Source: Hyphomicrobium sp. CS1BSMeth3 (GTDB lineage: Bacteria > Pseudomonadota > Alphaproteobacteria > Rhizobiales > Hyphomicrobiaceae). Taken from it: DNA of 64,000 nt. A model generated the notes under the pieces. It was not told where the DNA came from, did no database searches, and was given only the letters and a program-made list of their open reading frames with translations. A program made the position numbers and the translations under genes. Shown here piece after piece: positions 15,960-24,745 of this stretch; the stretch's first letter is position 1; each line of letters begins with the position of its first letter. The stretch spans positions 992,001 to 1,056,000 of the forward strand of contig NZ_FPEI01000004.1 in NCBI RefSeq assembly GCF_900117415.1, written 5' to 3'.

Positions 15960-17171
15960 ATGGCAGACCCCGTCCCCCCGTCCATCCCCGCCGAGTGGAG
16001 CCCCGAGACCGTCCTCGTCCATGGCGGCACGATGCGCTCCCCCTTCGGCGAGACCTCCGAAACGCTCTACCTGACACAGAGCTACATCTACGGGACGGCC
16101 GAGCAGGCCGAGGCCCGTTTCAAGGATGAGGAGCCGGGCTTCATCTACTCGCGCTTCTCGAACCCGACCGTGGCCATGCTGGAAGAGCGCATCCGCCTGC
16201 TCGAAGGCGCGGAAGCGGCGCGCGCGACGGCGACGGGCATGGCGGCGGTGACCTCCGCGCTGCTGAGCTATCTCAGTGCCGGCGATCACGTCGTCGCGGC
16301 AAAGGCGCTCTTCGGCTCCTGTCGCTATGTCGTCGAGGAGCTTTGTCCGCGCTTCGGCATTTCCTGCACGCTCGTCGACGGCACGGACCTCGCCGCATGG
16401 AAGAAGGCCATCACGCCGAAGACCAAAGCCGTCTTCTTCGAGACGCCGGCCAATCCGACGCTCGATCTGGTCGACATCCGCGCCGTCTCGGATCTCGCGC
16501 ACGCCGTCGGCGCGCTCGTCTTCGTCGACAACGTCTTCGCGACGCCCCTCATGCAGAAGCCGCTCGCACTCGGCGCCGACGTCGTCGTCTACTCCGCGAC
16601 CAAGCACATTGACGGCCAGGGCCGCTGCCTCGGCGGGCTCATTCTCTGCTCGGCGCAGTTCCTCAAGGACTATCTCCAGGTCTTCCTGCGCCAGACAGGG
16701 CCATCCATGAGCCCGTTCAATGCCTGGGTACTCCTGAAAAGCCTCGAGACGCTGCCCGTGCGCGTGCGCGCGCAGTGCACCGCCGCCGCCGAGATCGCGG
16801 CTACGCTCGAGACGAAACCCGGCATCACGCGCGTCCTCTACTGCGGCAGCAAGAACCATCCGCAGGCGGAGCTCGCCCGCAAGCAGATGAGCGGCGGCGG
16901 CCAGGTCGTGACCTTCGAGGTCGCGGGCGGCAAGGCGGCGGCATTCCGCTTCCTGAATGCGCTGAAGATCATGAAGATCTCGAACAATCTGGGGGACGCA
17001 AAAAGCATCGTCACGCATCCGGCGACCACGACGCACCAGCGTCTCAAGCCCGAAGCCCGTGCCGAGCTCGGCATCAGCGACGGCATGATCCGCCTCTCCG
17101 TGGGCCTCGAAGCGCCGGTCGATCTCCTCGCGGACCTCGATCGCGGTCTGGCAGCCATGCGCGCGGGGTGA
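15960..17171 (+). CDS. metZ: O-succinylhomoserine sulfhydrylase
   Basis: The 403-residue PLP enzyme of the Cys/Met-metabolism family makes homocysteine from O-succinylhomoserine and sulfide in direct-sulfurylation methionine synthesis. Visible signatures: VHGGTMRSPFGETSETLYLTQSYIY, YSRFSNPTV, the PLP lysine in VVYSATKHIDGQGRCLGG (about residue 213), and the C-terminal SNNLGDAKSIVTHPATTTHQR with GLEAPVDLLADL. Length and motifs are closest to MetZ rather than MetB. caggagacccgcagATG gives the start. Expression should be repressed by SAM through the upstream SAM-II element. Confidence 0.96.
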   Translation: MADPVPPSIPAEWSPETVLVHGGTMRSPFGETSETLYLTQSYIYGTAEQAEARFKDEEPGFIYSRFSNPTVAMLEERIRLLEGAEAARATATGMAAVTSALLSYLSAGDHVVAAKALFGSCRYVVEELCPRFGISCTLVDGTDLAAWKKAITPKTKAVFFETPANPTLDLVDIRAVSDLAHAVGALVFVDNVFATPLMQKPLALGADVVVYSATKHIDGQGRCLGGLILCSAQFLKDYLQVFLRQTGPSMSPFNAWVLLKSLETLPVRVRAQCTAAAEIAATLETKPGITRVLYCGSKNHPQAELARKQMSGGGQVVTFEVAGGKAAAFRFLNALKIMKISNNLGDAKSIVTHPATTTHQRLKPEARAELGISDGMIRLSVGLEAPVDLLADLDRGLAAMRAG

Positions 17172-17257
17172 CGAAAGGCCTGATCGGTGGACAATGGCGG
17201 TCCGGTCTGCTCGAATATGACCGGACAAAGCCCGCCACTGAATCCAGGGAAATGATC

Positions 17258-18097
17258 ATGAATGCGATCGATCCGCCGGCCACGGCGCAGGCGCGCGCGC
17301 TTGCCGCGCGCTACGGCACGGAGCCCAAGCCGGGCCAGCTTCCCTGGAACGATGTCATCGCGAGCCTGATGGGCCATCGCTCCGTGCGCGGCTATCAGAC
17401 GACCCCGCCACCGCCCGGCACGCTCGAGATCCTGATCGCTGCCGCGCAGTCGGCTGCGACGAGCTCGAACCTGCAGACGTGGTCGGTGATGGAGGTCACG
17501 GATCCCGAGAAGCTGAAGGTGCTGGCCGAGGTCGCCAACGGGCAGAAGCACATCATCGAGTGCCCGATCTTCCTCGTGTTCATCGCCGATCTCTCGCGCA
17601 ACGAGCGCCTCGGCAAGGCCGAGGGCGCGACGCTCGAGGTCCTCCCCTATCTCGATGCTTTCCTCGTCGCTTCGATCGACGCGGCCATGGCGGCCCAGAA
17701 CGCCGTTATCGCGGCGGAGTCGCTCGGCCTCTCGACGGTCTACATCGGCGCGCTGCGCAACAACGTCACGCGGGTCGCGGAGCTGCTTGAGCTGCCCTCG
17801 GGCGCCGGCCCCGTGTTCGGCCTCTGCATCGGCTACGCGAAGCCCGAGTCGGCCGGCGAGGTGAAGCCGCGCCTGCCGCAGGAAGTCGTGCTGCACCATG
17901 ACCGCTACTCGACGGCGGGCGAGACTGAAGCACGCGCCACCTACGACAAGCGGCTCGAAGCCTTCTCGCGCCGCCACGAGATGGCGGCCTACACGTGGAC
18001 ACAGCGCGTCATCAATCGCATGGCCAAGCTCAATGCGCTCACCGGCCGCGATCGGATGAAGGACGCCTTCAAGGCTCTCGGTTTCCCGCTGCGCTAA
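17258..18097 (+). CDS. Nitroreductase-family FMN oxidoreductase (NADPH-dependent, NfsA-like)
   Basis: The 279-residue flavoprotein carries the nitroreductase fold: HRSVRGYQTTPPPPGTLEILIAAAQSAATSSNLQTWSVMEV near residue 35 (FMN phosphate and ring contacts R-x-x-R, SSN), PYLDAFLVASIDAAMAAQNAVIAAESLGLSTVYIGALRNN near 150, and VFGLCIGYAKPESAGEVKPRLPQEVVLHHDRY near 210. It probably reduces nitro compounds or quinones with NAD(P)H. The ATG at 17258 has aggga 7 nt upstream; an ATG two codons earlier (17252) is too close to that site. It follows metZ by 86 bp. Confidence 0.9.
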   Translation: MNAIDPPATAQARALAARYGTEPKPGQLPWNDVIASLMGHRSVRGYQTTPPPPGTLEILIAAAQSAATSSNLQTWSVMEVTDPEKLKVLAEVANGQKHIIECPIFLVFIADLSRNERLGKAEGATLEVLPYLDAFLVASIDAAMAAQNAVIAAESLGLSTVYIGALRNNVTRVAELLELPSGAGPVFGLCIGYAKPESAGEVKPRLPQEVVLHHDRYSTAGETEARATYDKRLEAFSRRHEMAAYTWTQRVINRMAKLNALTGRDRMKDAFKALGFPLR

Positions 18098-18130
18098 GAG
18101 CGCTCGCGGGACATAGCGGGGGCTCGCCCC

Positions 18131-19654
18131 ATGACCACCACGACCGGGCATGATGTCCCGGCAATCGAGTTGACGGTCGCCCGGCGTCAGCTCGTGCTGT
18201 TCGTGGTGGTGCTGAGCTCGGCGGTCTACAACGCCGCGACCTTCACCGCGACGGCGATCCTGCCGCAAATGCAGGGCGCCATGGCCGCGACCCAGGACGA
18301 GATCTCCTGGGTGGTCACCTTCAACATCCTCGCGACGGCCGTCGTCACCCCCATGACGGGGTGGCTCGTCGCTTCGTTCGGCCGCCGCAATGTCATGTTC
18401 TGGAGCCTTGCGGGCTTCACCCTGGCCTCGCTGCTCTGCGGGCTGGCACGCGGGCTCGATGATCTCGTGCTCTGGCGCGTGCTTCAGGGCGCGGCCGGCG
18501 CACCGATGCTGCCGCTCGGCCAGACGCTCATTCTCGACGTCTTCCCCAGGCACCAGCATCCGAAAGCGATCGCCATCTTCGGCATGGCGAACACGGCGGG
18601 GCCGATCATCGGGCCGATGCTTGCCGGCGTCCTATCCGACTATTACGGCTGGCGGTGGGGCTTCTACATGATCGTGCCGGTGGCGCTCCTCGCAACCATC
18701 GGCGCGCGCCTGATCCTGCCCCAGGACGACTCGCGCCGGCCGACCTCGCTCGACTGGACGGGCTTTCTCTCGCTCTCCATCGCCATCGCGGCCATGCAGA
18801 TCATCCTCGCGCGCGGCCAGCGCCTCGATTGGTTCGAGTCGACCGAGATCATCGTCGCAACCTTCATCGGCGTCGTCGCCTTCTACCTCTTCGTCGTCCA
18901 CAGCCTCACGGCGCGGAAGCCTTTCCTCGACCTGCGCATCCTGCTCGACCGCAACTTCGCGATCGGGCTGCTGCTCGTCGGCATGTTCGGCATGGTGAAC
19001 TTCACGCCGATGGTCCTGCTGCCGCCGCTGCTCCAGGCTCACCTCGGCTACACGGACCGTCTCATCGGCCTGATGGTCGGCTGGCGCGGCGTCGGCGTCG
19101 CAGCCGGCTTCTTCCTCGTCATGATGATGGGACGCCTCGACCCGCGCGTGACCATGATCATCGGCTTCGGCGTCCAGATCCTTTCGGGCCTGTGGCTCAT
19201 GGCGATCACGCTCGACGCCGACTTCGCGACCTTTGCCCTCAACGCATTCCTCCAGGGCACGGCGGTGGGCCTAATCTGGGCCCCGATCGCGACGACGGCA
19301 TTCTGGACGCTGCCCGCGGCCTCGCGCGCCGAGGCGACCTCGGTCTTTCATCTCACGCGCAACATCGCCTCGAGCTTTTTCATCTCGATCTGTGTTGCCG
19401 AGGTCGTTCGAGCCACGGGCGCCAACTACAGCCGCCTCGTCGAGAACGTCACACCCTACAGCAAGCAGCTCCTGCTCGGACCGGCCATGAGCGGATGGAA
19501 CGTCGAGACACTCTCGGGCCTCGCCTCGCTCTCCAAGGAGATCAACCGACAGGCGGCGCTGATCGCCTACACGAACGTTTTCTACATCTACACGTTGATC
19601 TCGCTCACCGCGATCCCGCTCGCCCTGCTGGTGAGGCGGGCCCAGAGCCGGTGA
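18131..19654 (+). CDS. DHA2-family MFS multidrug exporter (EmrB/QacA-like)
   Basis: The 507-residue protein has 14 predicted transmembrane segments, the DHA2 number. Motif A is GWLVASFGRRNVMFWSLAGF (about residue 76), the motif C-like segment is FGMANTAGPIIGPMLAGVLSD, and the start AVYNAATFTATAILPQMQG has the usual DHA2 D1-like layout. It would export drugs or lipophilic compounds by proton antiport. No EmrA-like membrane-fusion partner or TetR/MarR regulator is next to it. It starts 33 bp after the nitroreductase and may share its transcript. Repeat A3 follows 46 bp after the stop. Confidence 0.93.
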   Translation: MTTTTGHDVPAIELTVARRQLVLFVVVLSSAVYNAATFTATAILPQMQGAMAATQDEISWVVTFNILATAVVTPMTGWLVASFGRRNVMFWSLAGFTLASLLCGLARGLDDLVLWRVLQGAAGAPMLPLGQTLILDVFPRHQHPKAIAIFGMANTAGPIIGPMLAGVLSDYYGWRWGFYMIVPVALLATIGARLILPQDDSRRPTSLDWTGFLSLSIAIAAMQIILARGQRLDWFESTEIIVATFIGVVAFYLFVVHSLTARKPFLDLRILLDRNFAIGLLLVGMFGMVNFTPMVLLPPLLQAHLGYTDRLIGLMVGWRGVGVAAGFFLVMMMGRLDPRVTMIIGFGVQILSGLWLMAITLDADFATFALNAFLQGTAVGLIWAPIATTAFWTLPAASRAEATSVFHLTRNIASSFFISICVAEVVRATGANYSRLVENVTPYSKQLLLGPAMSGWNVETLSGLASLSKEINRQAALIAYTNVFYIYTLISLTAIPLALLVRRAQSR

Positions 19655-19700
19655 CAGAGGACGATGGGATGGTGAGGCATGTTGGCGGTGGACGCGGGAC

Positions 19701-19867
19701 CTAGTGTCCCGATTCCGAAGTTCGCTTTACCTCGAAGCCGGTGTCGAGAGCGAACTTCGGAATCAAAAGGGACACTAGAATCATGGCTTTGCTAGTGTGA
19801 TTCAGATCGAGAGGTTCGCTCAATACCGTGCCGCGACATCTGGCGAACTTCTCGACCATCACACTAG
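19701..19867. repeat. Element A3: two-hairpin interspersed repeat, inverted orientation
   Basis: The order is reversed relative to A1, A2, A4 and A5. Hairpin 2 comes first (19701-19778, outer CTAGTGTCCC/GGGACACTAG, 15-bp inner stem with core TTCCGAAGTTCGCT), then a 13-nt spacer, then hairpin 1 (19792-19867, outer CTAGTGTG/CACACTAG, inner TCGAGAGGTTCGC/GCGAACTTCTCGA with one G-T pair). All four hairpin ends are intact CTAG. Confidence 0.88.
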
Positions 19868-19921
19868 CGCGTTTAAGATCGCGCCCGGTGGGATCTGACG
19901 CGGCTCGAAAACAGAGAAAGC

Positions 19922-20743
19922 ATGGGCCCATTCGATAGACTGCTCGATCGGTTCGGCCACTGGCTCGCAGGGCGCCTCGAAAGCGAGACGCCGGGCGAAG
20001 AGCCGTTCATTCCTACGGACCGGGAGGCGCTCCGGCGCACGCTGCGAACGGGTGACGTCCTTCTCGTCGCGGGCGGCAGCACGCTCTCGACGGCCATCAA
20101 GTACCTGACGCAATCGACATGGTCGCACGCCGCGCTCTACGTCGGCGACGTGCTCGACCAAACGGCGGGGAATGGCGAGCCGCACGTGCTGATCGAGGTC
20201 ACCGCAACGGAAGGTTGCGCCTCGGCACCGCTCTCGAAGTACGAGCGCTTTCATACGCGCATTTGCCGGCCGATCGGCCTCACGGAGGCCGATCGCGAGG
20301 CGCTCGTCACGTTCATGATCTCGCGGCTCGGCGCCAAGTACGACATGCGCAACATCTTCGATCTTGCGCGCTATCTGCTGCCAACACCGCCGGTGCCGGC
20401 GCGCTTCCGCCGTCGCATGATCGCGCTCGGGTCCGGCGAACCAACGCGCACGATCTGCTCGACGCTCATTGCGGAGGCCTTCGGCCGCATCGCGTATCCC
20501 ATCCTGCCGCGCGTCGAGCTCCTGATGGATGAAAAAGGTGGCATCACCCGTTTTCGCCAGCGCGAGATCCTGCACATCCGCCACTACAGCCTCTATGCCC
20601 CCGCCGATTTCGACCTCTCGCCCTATTTCGACATCGTGAAGCCCACGATCTCTGAAGGCTTCAACTACAAGGGCCTGAGATGGGCCAGCGACGACCAGGG
20701 CCCCGCCAAGATGACCGAGACCAGCCGCAGCCGCAGCGCCTAG
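19922..20743 (+). CDS. Permuted papain-fold (NlpC/P60-like, YiiX/YebB-type) cysteine hydrolase
   Basis: The 273-residue protein carries the motif order of circularly permuted NlpC/P60 enzymes. The His comes first, in GDVLLVAGGSTLSTAIKYLTQSTWSHAALYVG (about residue 69), with the acidic IEVTATEGCASAPLSKYE next, and the Cys later in RTICSTLIAEAFGRIAYP (about residue 180). Such enzymes act on peptides, amides or lipids; the substrate here is unknown. There is no signal peptide, so it is probably cytosolic or membrane-associated. agagaaag precedes the ATG. It lies 41 bp before the serine hydrolase gene. Confidence 0.82.
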   Translation: MGPFDRLLDRFGHWLAGRLESETPGEEPFIPTDREALRRTLRTGDVLLVAGGSTLSTAIKYLTQSTWSHAALYVGDVLDQTAGNGEPHVLIEVTATEGCASAPLSKYERFHTRICRPIGLTEADREALVTFMISRLGAKYDMRNIFDLARYLLPTPPVPARFRRRMIALGSGEPTRTICSTLIAEAFGRIAYPILPRVELLMDEKGGITRFRQREILHIRHYSLYAPADFDLSPYFDIVKPTISEGFNYKGLRWASDDQGPAKMTETSRSRSA

Positions 20744-20784
20744 ACTGTCCCCGATCCTGCGCACCGACCGAAGGATGCCTGCCG

Positions 20785-22017
20785 ATGACCACCACGCCCC
20801 CAAATGCCGCCGACAGCGATCCCATCAAGCTCGGCTGGATGACCGGCTTTCCGCCGCCGCCCGAGAAGGCCATCACCTTCGCCGATAGCCGCTTCCGCAG
20901 CTTCCCGGAGCTCCGCTGGGCGTGGAGCAACATCCGCCAGCTCGTGCCGACCGTGAATGTCTGGCGCGGTTCAGGCCCGGCATCCGTCCTCCCGCGTGAC
21001 GAGCAGGATCTCGGCAAGGTCAAGGCGACGACCATGGATGGCCGCCCGATCACCTTCGATCAGGCGCTCGCGGAGACCTACGCGGACGGCATCGTCGTGC
21101 TCCACCGCGGCCGCCTCGTCTTCGAGCGCTACCTCGGCGCGCTGAAGCCGCACAAGCAGCACCTAGCCATGTCGGTGACGAAATCATTCACCGGCACGCT
21201 CGCGGGGATGCTGGTCGCGGAAGGCAAGATCGATCCGGCAGCGCCGGTGACGAAGTACGTGCCGGAGCTCGCCAAGAGCGCCTTCGGCGATGCGACCGTG
21301 AACCAGGTCATGGATATGACCACAGGCCTCAAGTACACGGAGGTCTACACGGACCCGAACTCCGACATCTGGCCCATGCGCCGCGCCAACGGCATGGCGC
21401 CGCCCGAGCCCGGCAAGCCGCCGACCTCACTGCTCGAGTATCTCACGACCCAGCAGAAGCAGGGCGAGCACGGCCAGGTCTTCGCCTACAAGACCATCAA
21501 CACGGATGTGCTGGCGTGGATCCTCCGCCGCACGTCCGGCCAGTCGCTCTCCGAGCTGCTGTCGGAACGCATCTGGCAGCCCATGGGCGCCGAGGAAGAC
21601 GCGCATTACACCGTCGACCGCCTCGGCATCGAGAGCGGCGGCGGCGGCCTCAACACGACGACGCGCGACCTTGCCCGCTTCGGCGAGATCATGCGCAACC
21701 GCGGCCAGTTCAACGGCCGCCAGATCGTGCCGGCGAGCGTCGTCGACGACATCGCCAAGGGCGCCGACCCGGAGAAGTTCGCGCCCGCCGGCTACCCGAC
21801 GCTGCCCGGCTGGTCCTATCGCAACCAGTGGTGGGTGAGCCATGACCCGCATGGCGTGTACATGGCGCGCGGCATCCACGGCCAGTCGATCTACGTCGAT
21901 CCCAAGGCCGAGGTCGTCATTGCCCGCTATGCCTCGCATCACGCGGCGGGCAACGTGAACAACGATCCTGTCACATTGCCGGCTTTCGCGGCCGTCGCGC
22001 GGGCGCTGATGGCCTAA
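20785..22017 (+). CDS. Beta-lactamase-fold serine hydrolase (class C / NylB-like)
   Basis: The 410-residue protein shows the SxxK nucleophile motif in HLAMSVTKSFTGTLAGML (about residue 133) and a later Y-x-x-x-N stretch (FAYKTINTDVLAWIL, about residue 237) corresponding to the class C Tyr motif region. A C-terminal ARGIHGQSIYVDPKAEVVIARYASH gives the H-G-Q/K-x-G-like strand. The overall layout resembles 6-aminohexanoate-dimer hydrolase and esterases of family VIII. There is no obvious signal peptide. aagga 9 nt upstream fixes the ATG at 20785. Substrate unknown; resistance to beta-lactams should not be assumed. Confidence 0.88.
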   Translation: MTTTPPNAADSDPIKLGWMTGFPPPPEKAITFADSRFRSFPELRWAWSNIRQLVPTVNVWRGSGPASVLPRDEQDLGKVKATTMDGRPITFDQALAETYADGIVVLHRGRLVFERYLGALKPHKQHLAMSVTKSFTGTLAGMLVAEGKIDPAAPVTKYVPELAKSAFGDATVNQVMDMTTGLKYTEVYTDPNSDIWPMRRANGMAPPEPGKPPTSLLEYLTTQQKQGEHGQVFAYKTINTDVLAWILRRTSGQSLSELLSERIWQPMGAEEDAHYTVDRLGIESGGGGLNTTTRDLARFGEIMRNRGQFNGRQIVPASVVDDIAKGADPEKFAPAGYPTLPGWSYRNQWWVSHDPHGVYMARGIHGQSIYVDPKAEVVIARYASHHAAGNVNNDPVTLPAFAAVARALMA

Positions 22018-22153
22018 ATTCGGGGGCCGGGCTGACACGCCTGTGGCCATCCGACCACGGTATGGCTCCCTGCGAGCAATGCCGGGCTGTTCCACGGGCG
22101 ACTTCATCGACTATGCTGGCGCCGCTTGATCGGAGGTGGGGATTCAGGGGGTT

Positions 22154-23377
22154 GTGACTTTGCGTAGGTCGGTACTGGGTCGCGTCATAGCCCTCGGCTT
22201 GATCGCCATAGCGGCGGCTGCGTGCGCGGGCCCGGAGCGCCATGCCGTGCCGTCCGCCCTCGTGTCGGATGCGAAGGTGCCGATCACCGGCGCCACGCGC
22301 TTCTGGGGCGATGAGGTTCCGAAGGACATCTACGCCTTCGTCCAGAACCACATGCCGAACGTGCGGCGCCTGGCCGCCAGCGCCACGATGAAGAACGGCC
22401 GTCCGCACGTCGAGTACCTCGCGCTCTCCGGCGGGGCGGAGGATGGCGCGTTCGGCGCCGGCCTGCTCACTGGCTGGTCGACGCGCGGCGACCGCCCCCG
22501 CTTCGAAGTCGTGACCGGCGTGAGTGCCGGCGCGCTCATCGCTCCCTACGCCTATCTCGGCCCGCGCTACGACAATCAGCTCGCCGAGGTCTGGCGCAAC
22601 TTCGACTCGGGCTCCGTCGCGACCCCGCAGGTGCTGGCCGGCCTGTTCGGTGCCGATGCGCTTGCCGACTCCACGCCGCTTCGCGAATTGATCAAGAAAC
22701 ACGTCAACAGGCGGATGCTGGCGGAGATCGCGCAGGAATACCGCAATGGCCGCCTGCTCCTGATCGGCACGACCAATCTCGATGCTCAGCGCCAGGTGAT
22801 CTGGAACATGGGCGAGATCGCGGTTGCGGCCGCGCGCGATCCCGAAGCAGCTCAGCTCTTCCGCGACGTGCTGCTCGCCTCGGCGTCGCTCCCCGGCATC
22901 TTCCCGCCCGTGCACGTCAAGGTGCGCGTCGGCGACAAGGTCTTCGAGGAGATGCATGTCGATGGCGGCCCCACGCGCCAAGTGTTCCTGGCGCCGGCGC
23001 AGTTCTCTCTGAAGACGTTCGATCGTCTCTATCAGACGCCGCCACACCGCACTGTCTACGTCATCCGCAACGGCAAGATCGGCCCCGAGTACGAGGCGGT
23101 GCGCTCGAACGTGCTGGCGATCAGCGCGCGCTCGCTGTTCACGCTCACCAAGCATCAGGGCATGGGCGACATCAACCAGATCTACGCCATGACCGAGCGC
23201 GATGACGCCGCTTTCCGCCTCACGTCGATCCCTCAGAGTTTCAACGTCAAGGCCACCAAGGCTTTCGACCCGAACTACATGCAGGCGCTGTTCGAGGTCG
23301 GCCGCCAGCTCGGCCAGAGCGGCAATGCCTGGGCCCCCACGCCGCCCGAAGCCGTGCGGATCGCGGCACAGCGATAG
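22154..23377 (+). CDS. Patatin-like phospholipase lipoprotein
   Basis: About 407 residues. A lipoprotein signal (RRSVLGRVIALGLIAIAAAACAG, lipobox Cys in AAAC) precedes a patatin domain. Visible elements are the oxyanion Gly-rich loop in YLALSGGAEDGAFGAGLLTGW, the nucleophile elbow GVSAG (GxSxG), and the dyad Asp in MHVDGGPTRQ. It is a lipid acyl hydrolase anchored in the envelope. The start is uncertain: GTG at 22136, GTG at 22154 and TTG at 22160 all give the same signal peptide; none has an ideal ribosome site. It converges on the LuxR gene. Confidence 0.88.
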   Translation: MTLRRSVLGRVIALGLIAIAAAACAGPERHAVPSALVSDAKVPITGATRFWGDEVPKDIYAFVQNHMPNVRRLAASATMKNGRPHVEYLALSGGAEDGAFGAGLLTGWSTRGDRPRFEVVTGVSAGALIAPYAYLGPRYDNQLAEVWRNFDSGSVATPQVLAGLFGADALADSTPLRELIKKHVNRRMLAEIAQEYRNGRLLLIGTTNLDAQRQVIWNMGEIAVAAARDPEAAQLFRDVLLASASLPGIFPPVHVKVRVGDKVFEEMHVDGGPTRQVFLAPAQFSLKTFDRLYQTPPHRTVYVIRNGKIGPEYEAVRSNVLAISARSLFTLTKHQGMGDINQIYAMTERDDAAFRLTSIPQSFNVKATKAFDPNYMQALFEVGRQLGQSGNAWAPTPPEAVRIAAQR

Positions 23378-23407
23378 CCCCGGGCCTCGGCACGGTAGGT
23401 CTGCCTT

Positions 23408-24553
23408 TCAGCCGTCGCCTTTGCCACTTCCAGGTGAAAACAGGCCGATCGTCGCCATGAGCCGGACGAGCTCCGTCTGACGGCCGGTGCCCGTCTTTGC
23501 AAATACGCGGCGCAAATGCGTCTTTATCGTATTCGCGGATATCCCGAGCTGGATCGCGGCTTCCGGGATGCTGAGGCCCGATGCGGCCGCAAGGGCGACC
23601 CGCGCCTCCGCGCGCGTCAGTCCATAGGCCTCCATGATCAAGGCCGCGGGAATGCCCGCACGGTTGGCCGGATCGACGATGAACAGCATCACCGCCGCAT
23701 CGGGCATTCGAAGATCCGCAAAGCGTCCGATATCCTTCCCGCGCACGGAGGATACGAGGATCGTCAATGGCGTCTCATCACTCGGGCGGGGCACGGAGAT
23801 CGAGGCCGAAGGGACGCCGTGCAGCGCGGCGCGAACGAGCGCGGCGAGGCGCTGCGCGTGGAGAGGCGAACGCACCGTGACGCTCGTGCGCCGCAGTTCA
23901 AGTGGCCCGTCGTGTGCGCTCAACGCACGCGCCGCCACATTGGCGTAGAGAACGCACGCGCGCTGGTCGAGAAGAACGACACCCGCAGTGAGCCGGTCGA
24001 GGATGCGGAACTGGCCCTCCTGCAAAGCTCGATAGCCATCAATGCGGAACGCTAATCCGAGCGATCGACGCATATGGGGAATGAGCTGCTGGAGCCAGTC
24101 CTGGTGACTTGCGTCGAGCGGCCCCTGGCCGGCGCTTCGGCACAGATTGAAGGCGACGCAGAAATCCCCACGTGCAGCGAGCGCGATCATCGTGTTGTGC
24201 GCGACATCCTGCGGGCGCAGCACCTCGTCGAAGAACGATGTATGGCGAAGGGAGGCAAGCGGGACGACCTCATCGGACAGAACGATCCGCCCCACGACCT
24301 GCCTCTGCATGGCACTGTTCCAGGGGTTTTGGATGTGCCGCGTCTTGTAGGCCTGATTGCATTCCTCGCTGAGGCGCCCGTTGTAGTCGAAGAAGACCGT
24401 CTCTGCGCCGTACGACTGGCCAAACAGGATGCCGCCTTGGCCTCCCGTCAGATCGGCGATGTGCGTCAGCACGGACCGCCACGTATCCGGCTCGGTCGCG
24501 GTGTCGTAGATGGCGTCGAGAAGACTTTCAGGATGCTCGATCACGCGCGCCAA
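23408..24553 (-). CDS. LuxR-family transcriptional regulator (solo)
   Basis: The 381-residue protein has a C-terminal LuxR/GerE HTH (about 315-370: GLTRAEARVALAAASGLSIPEAAIQLGISANTIKTHLRRVF). The N-terminal region (about 1-190, ESLLDAIYDTATEPDTWRSVL, FDYNGRLSEECNQAYKTRHIQNPW) resembles the sensory half of solo LuxR regulators of alphaproteobacteria, and a PAS-like middle (LDRLTAGVVLLDQRACVLYANVAARAL, about 195-225) precedes the HTH. No autoinducer-synthase gene is nearby and the ligand is unknown. TTG at 24553 has cgaggg 7 nt upstream and is preferred to the GTG at 24544. Targets may include the convergent patatin or the upstream TPR gene; this is inference. Confidence 0.87.
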   Translation of the reverse strand: MARVIEHPESLLDAIYDTATEPDTWRSVLTHIADLTGGQGGILFGQSYGAETVFFDYNGRLSEECNQAYKTRHIQNPWNSAMQRQVVGRIVLSDEVVPLASLRHTSFFDEVLRPQDVAHNTMIALAARGDFCVAFNLCRSAGQGPLDASHQDWLQQLIPHMRRSLGLAFRIDGYRALQEGQFRILDRLTAGVVLLDQRACVLYANVAARALSAHDGPLELRRTSVTVRSPLHAQRLAALVRAALHGVPSASISVPRPSDETPLTILVSSVRGKDIGRFADLRMPDAAVMLFIVDPANRAGIPAALIMEAYGLTRAEARVALAAASGLSIPEAAIQLGISANTIKTHLRRVFAKTGTGRQTELVRLMATIGLFSPGSGKGDG

Positions 24554-24745
24554 TGCACAGCCCTCGTGTTCGCAACCAGGCTCCGGGAACCAAAGTAATC
24601 ATCAGCCTGTCAGCGTTGCATGACAAGATGCGGCGAACGATCGAGGATTTGAGAGACCGGCATAGTTTTAGCCAGCGAGCGCAGGCGCACACGGTTGCCG
24701 AAGTGCGTCGAACTCTTGAACGGCGTCTTTTTTCGTCCCCTCCAG

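Noticed and set aside
16838-18559. A 573-codon minus-strand frame across metZ, nitroreductase and DHA2 genes
   Set aside because: It lies antisense to three well-recognised genes and has shadow composition; no motif is visible.
20785-22017. Calling the serine hydrolase a beta-lactamase resistance gene
   Set aside because: The SxxK fold is shared by esterases, peptidases and nylon-oligomer hydrolases, and no export signal is evident.
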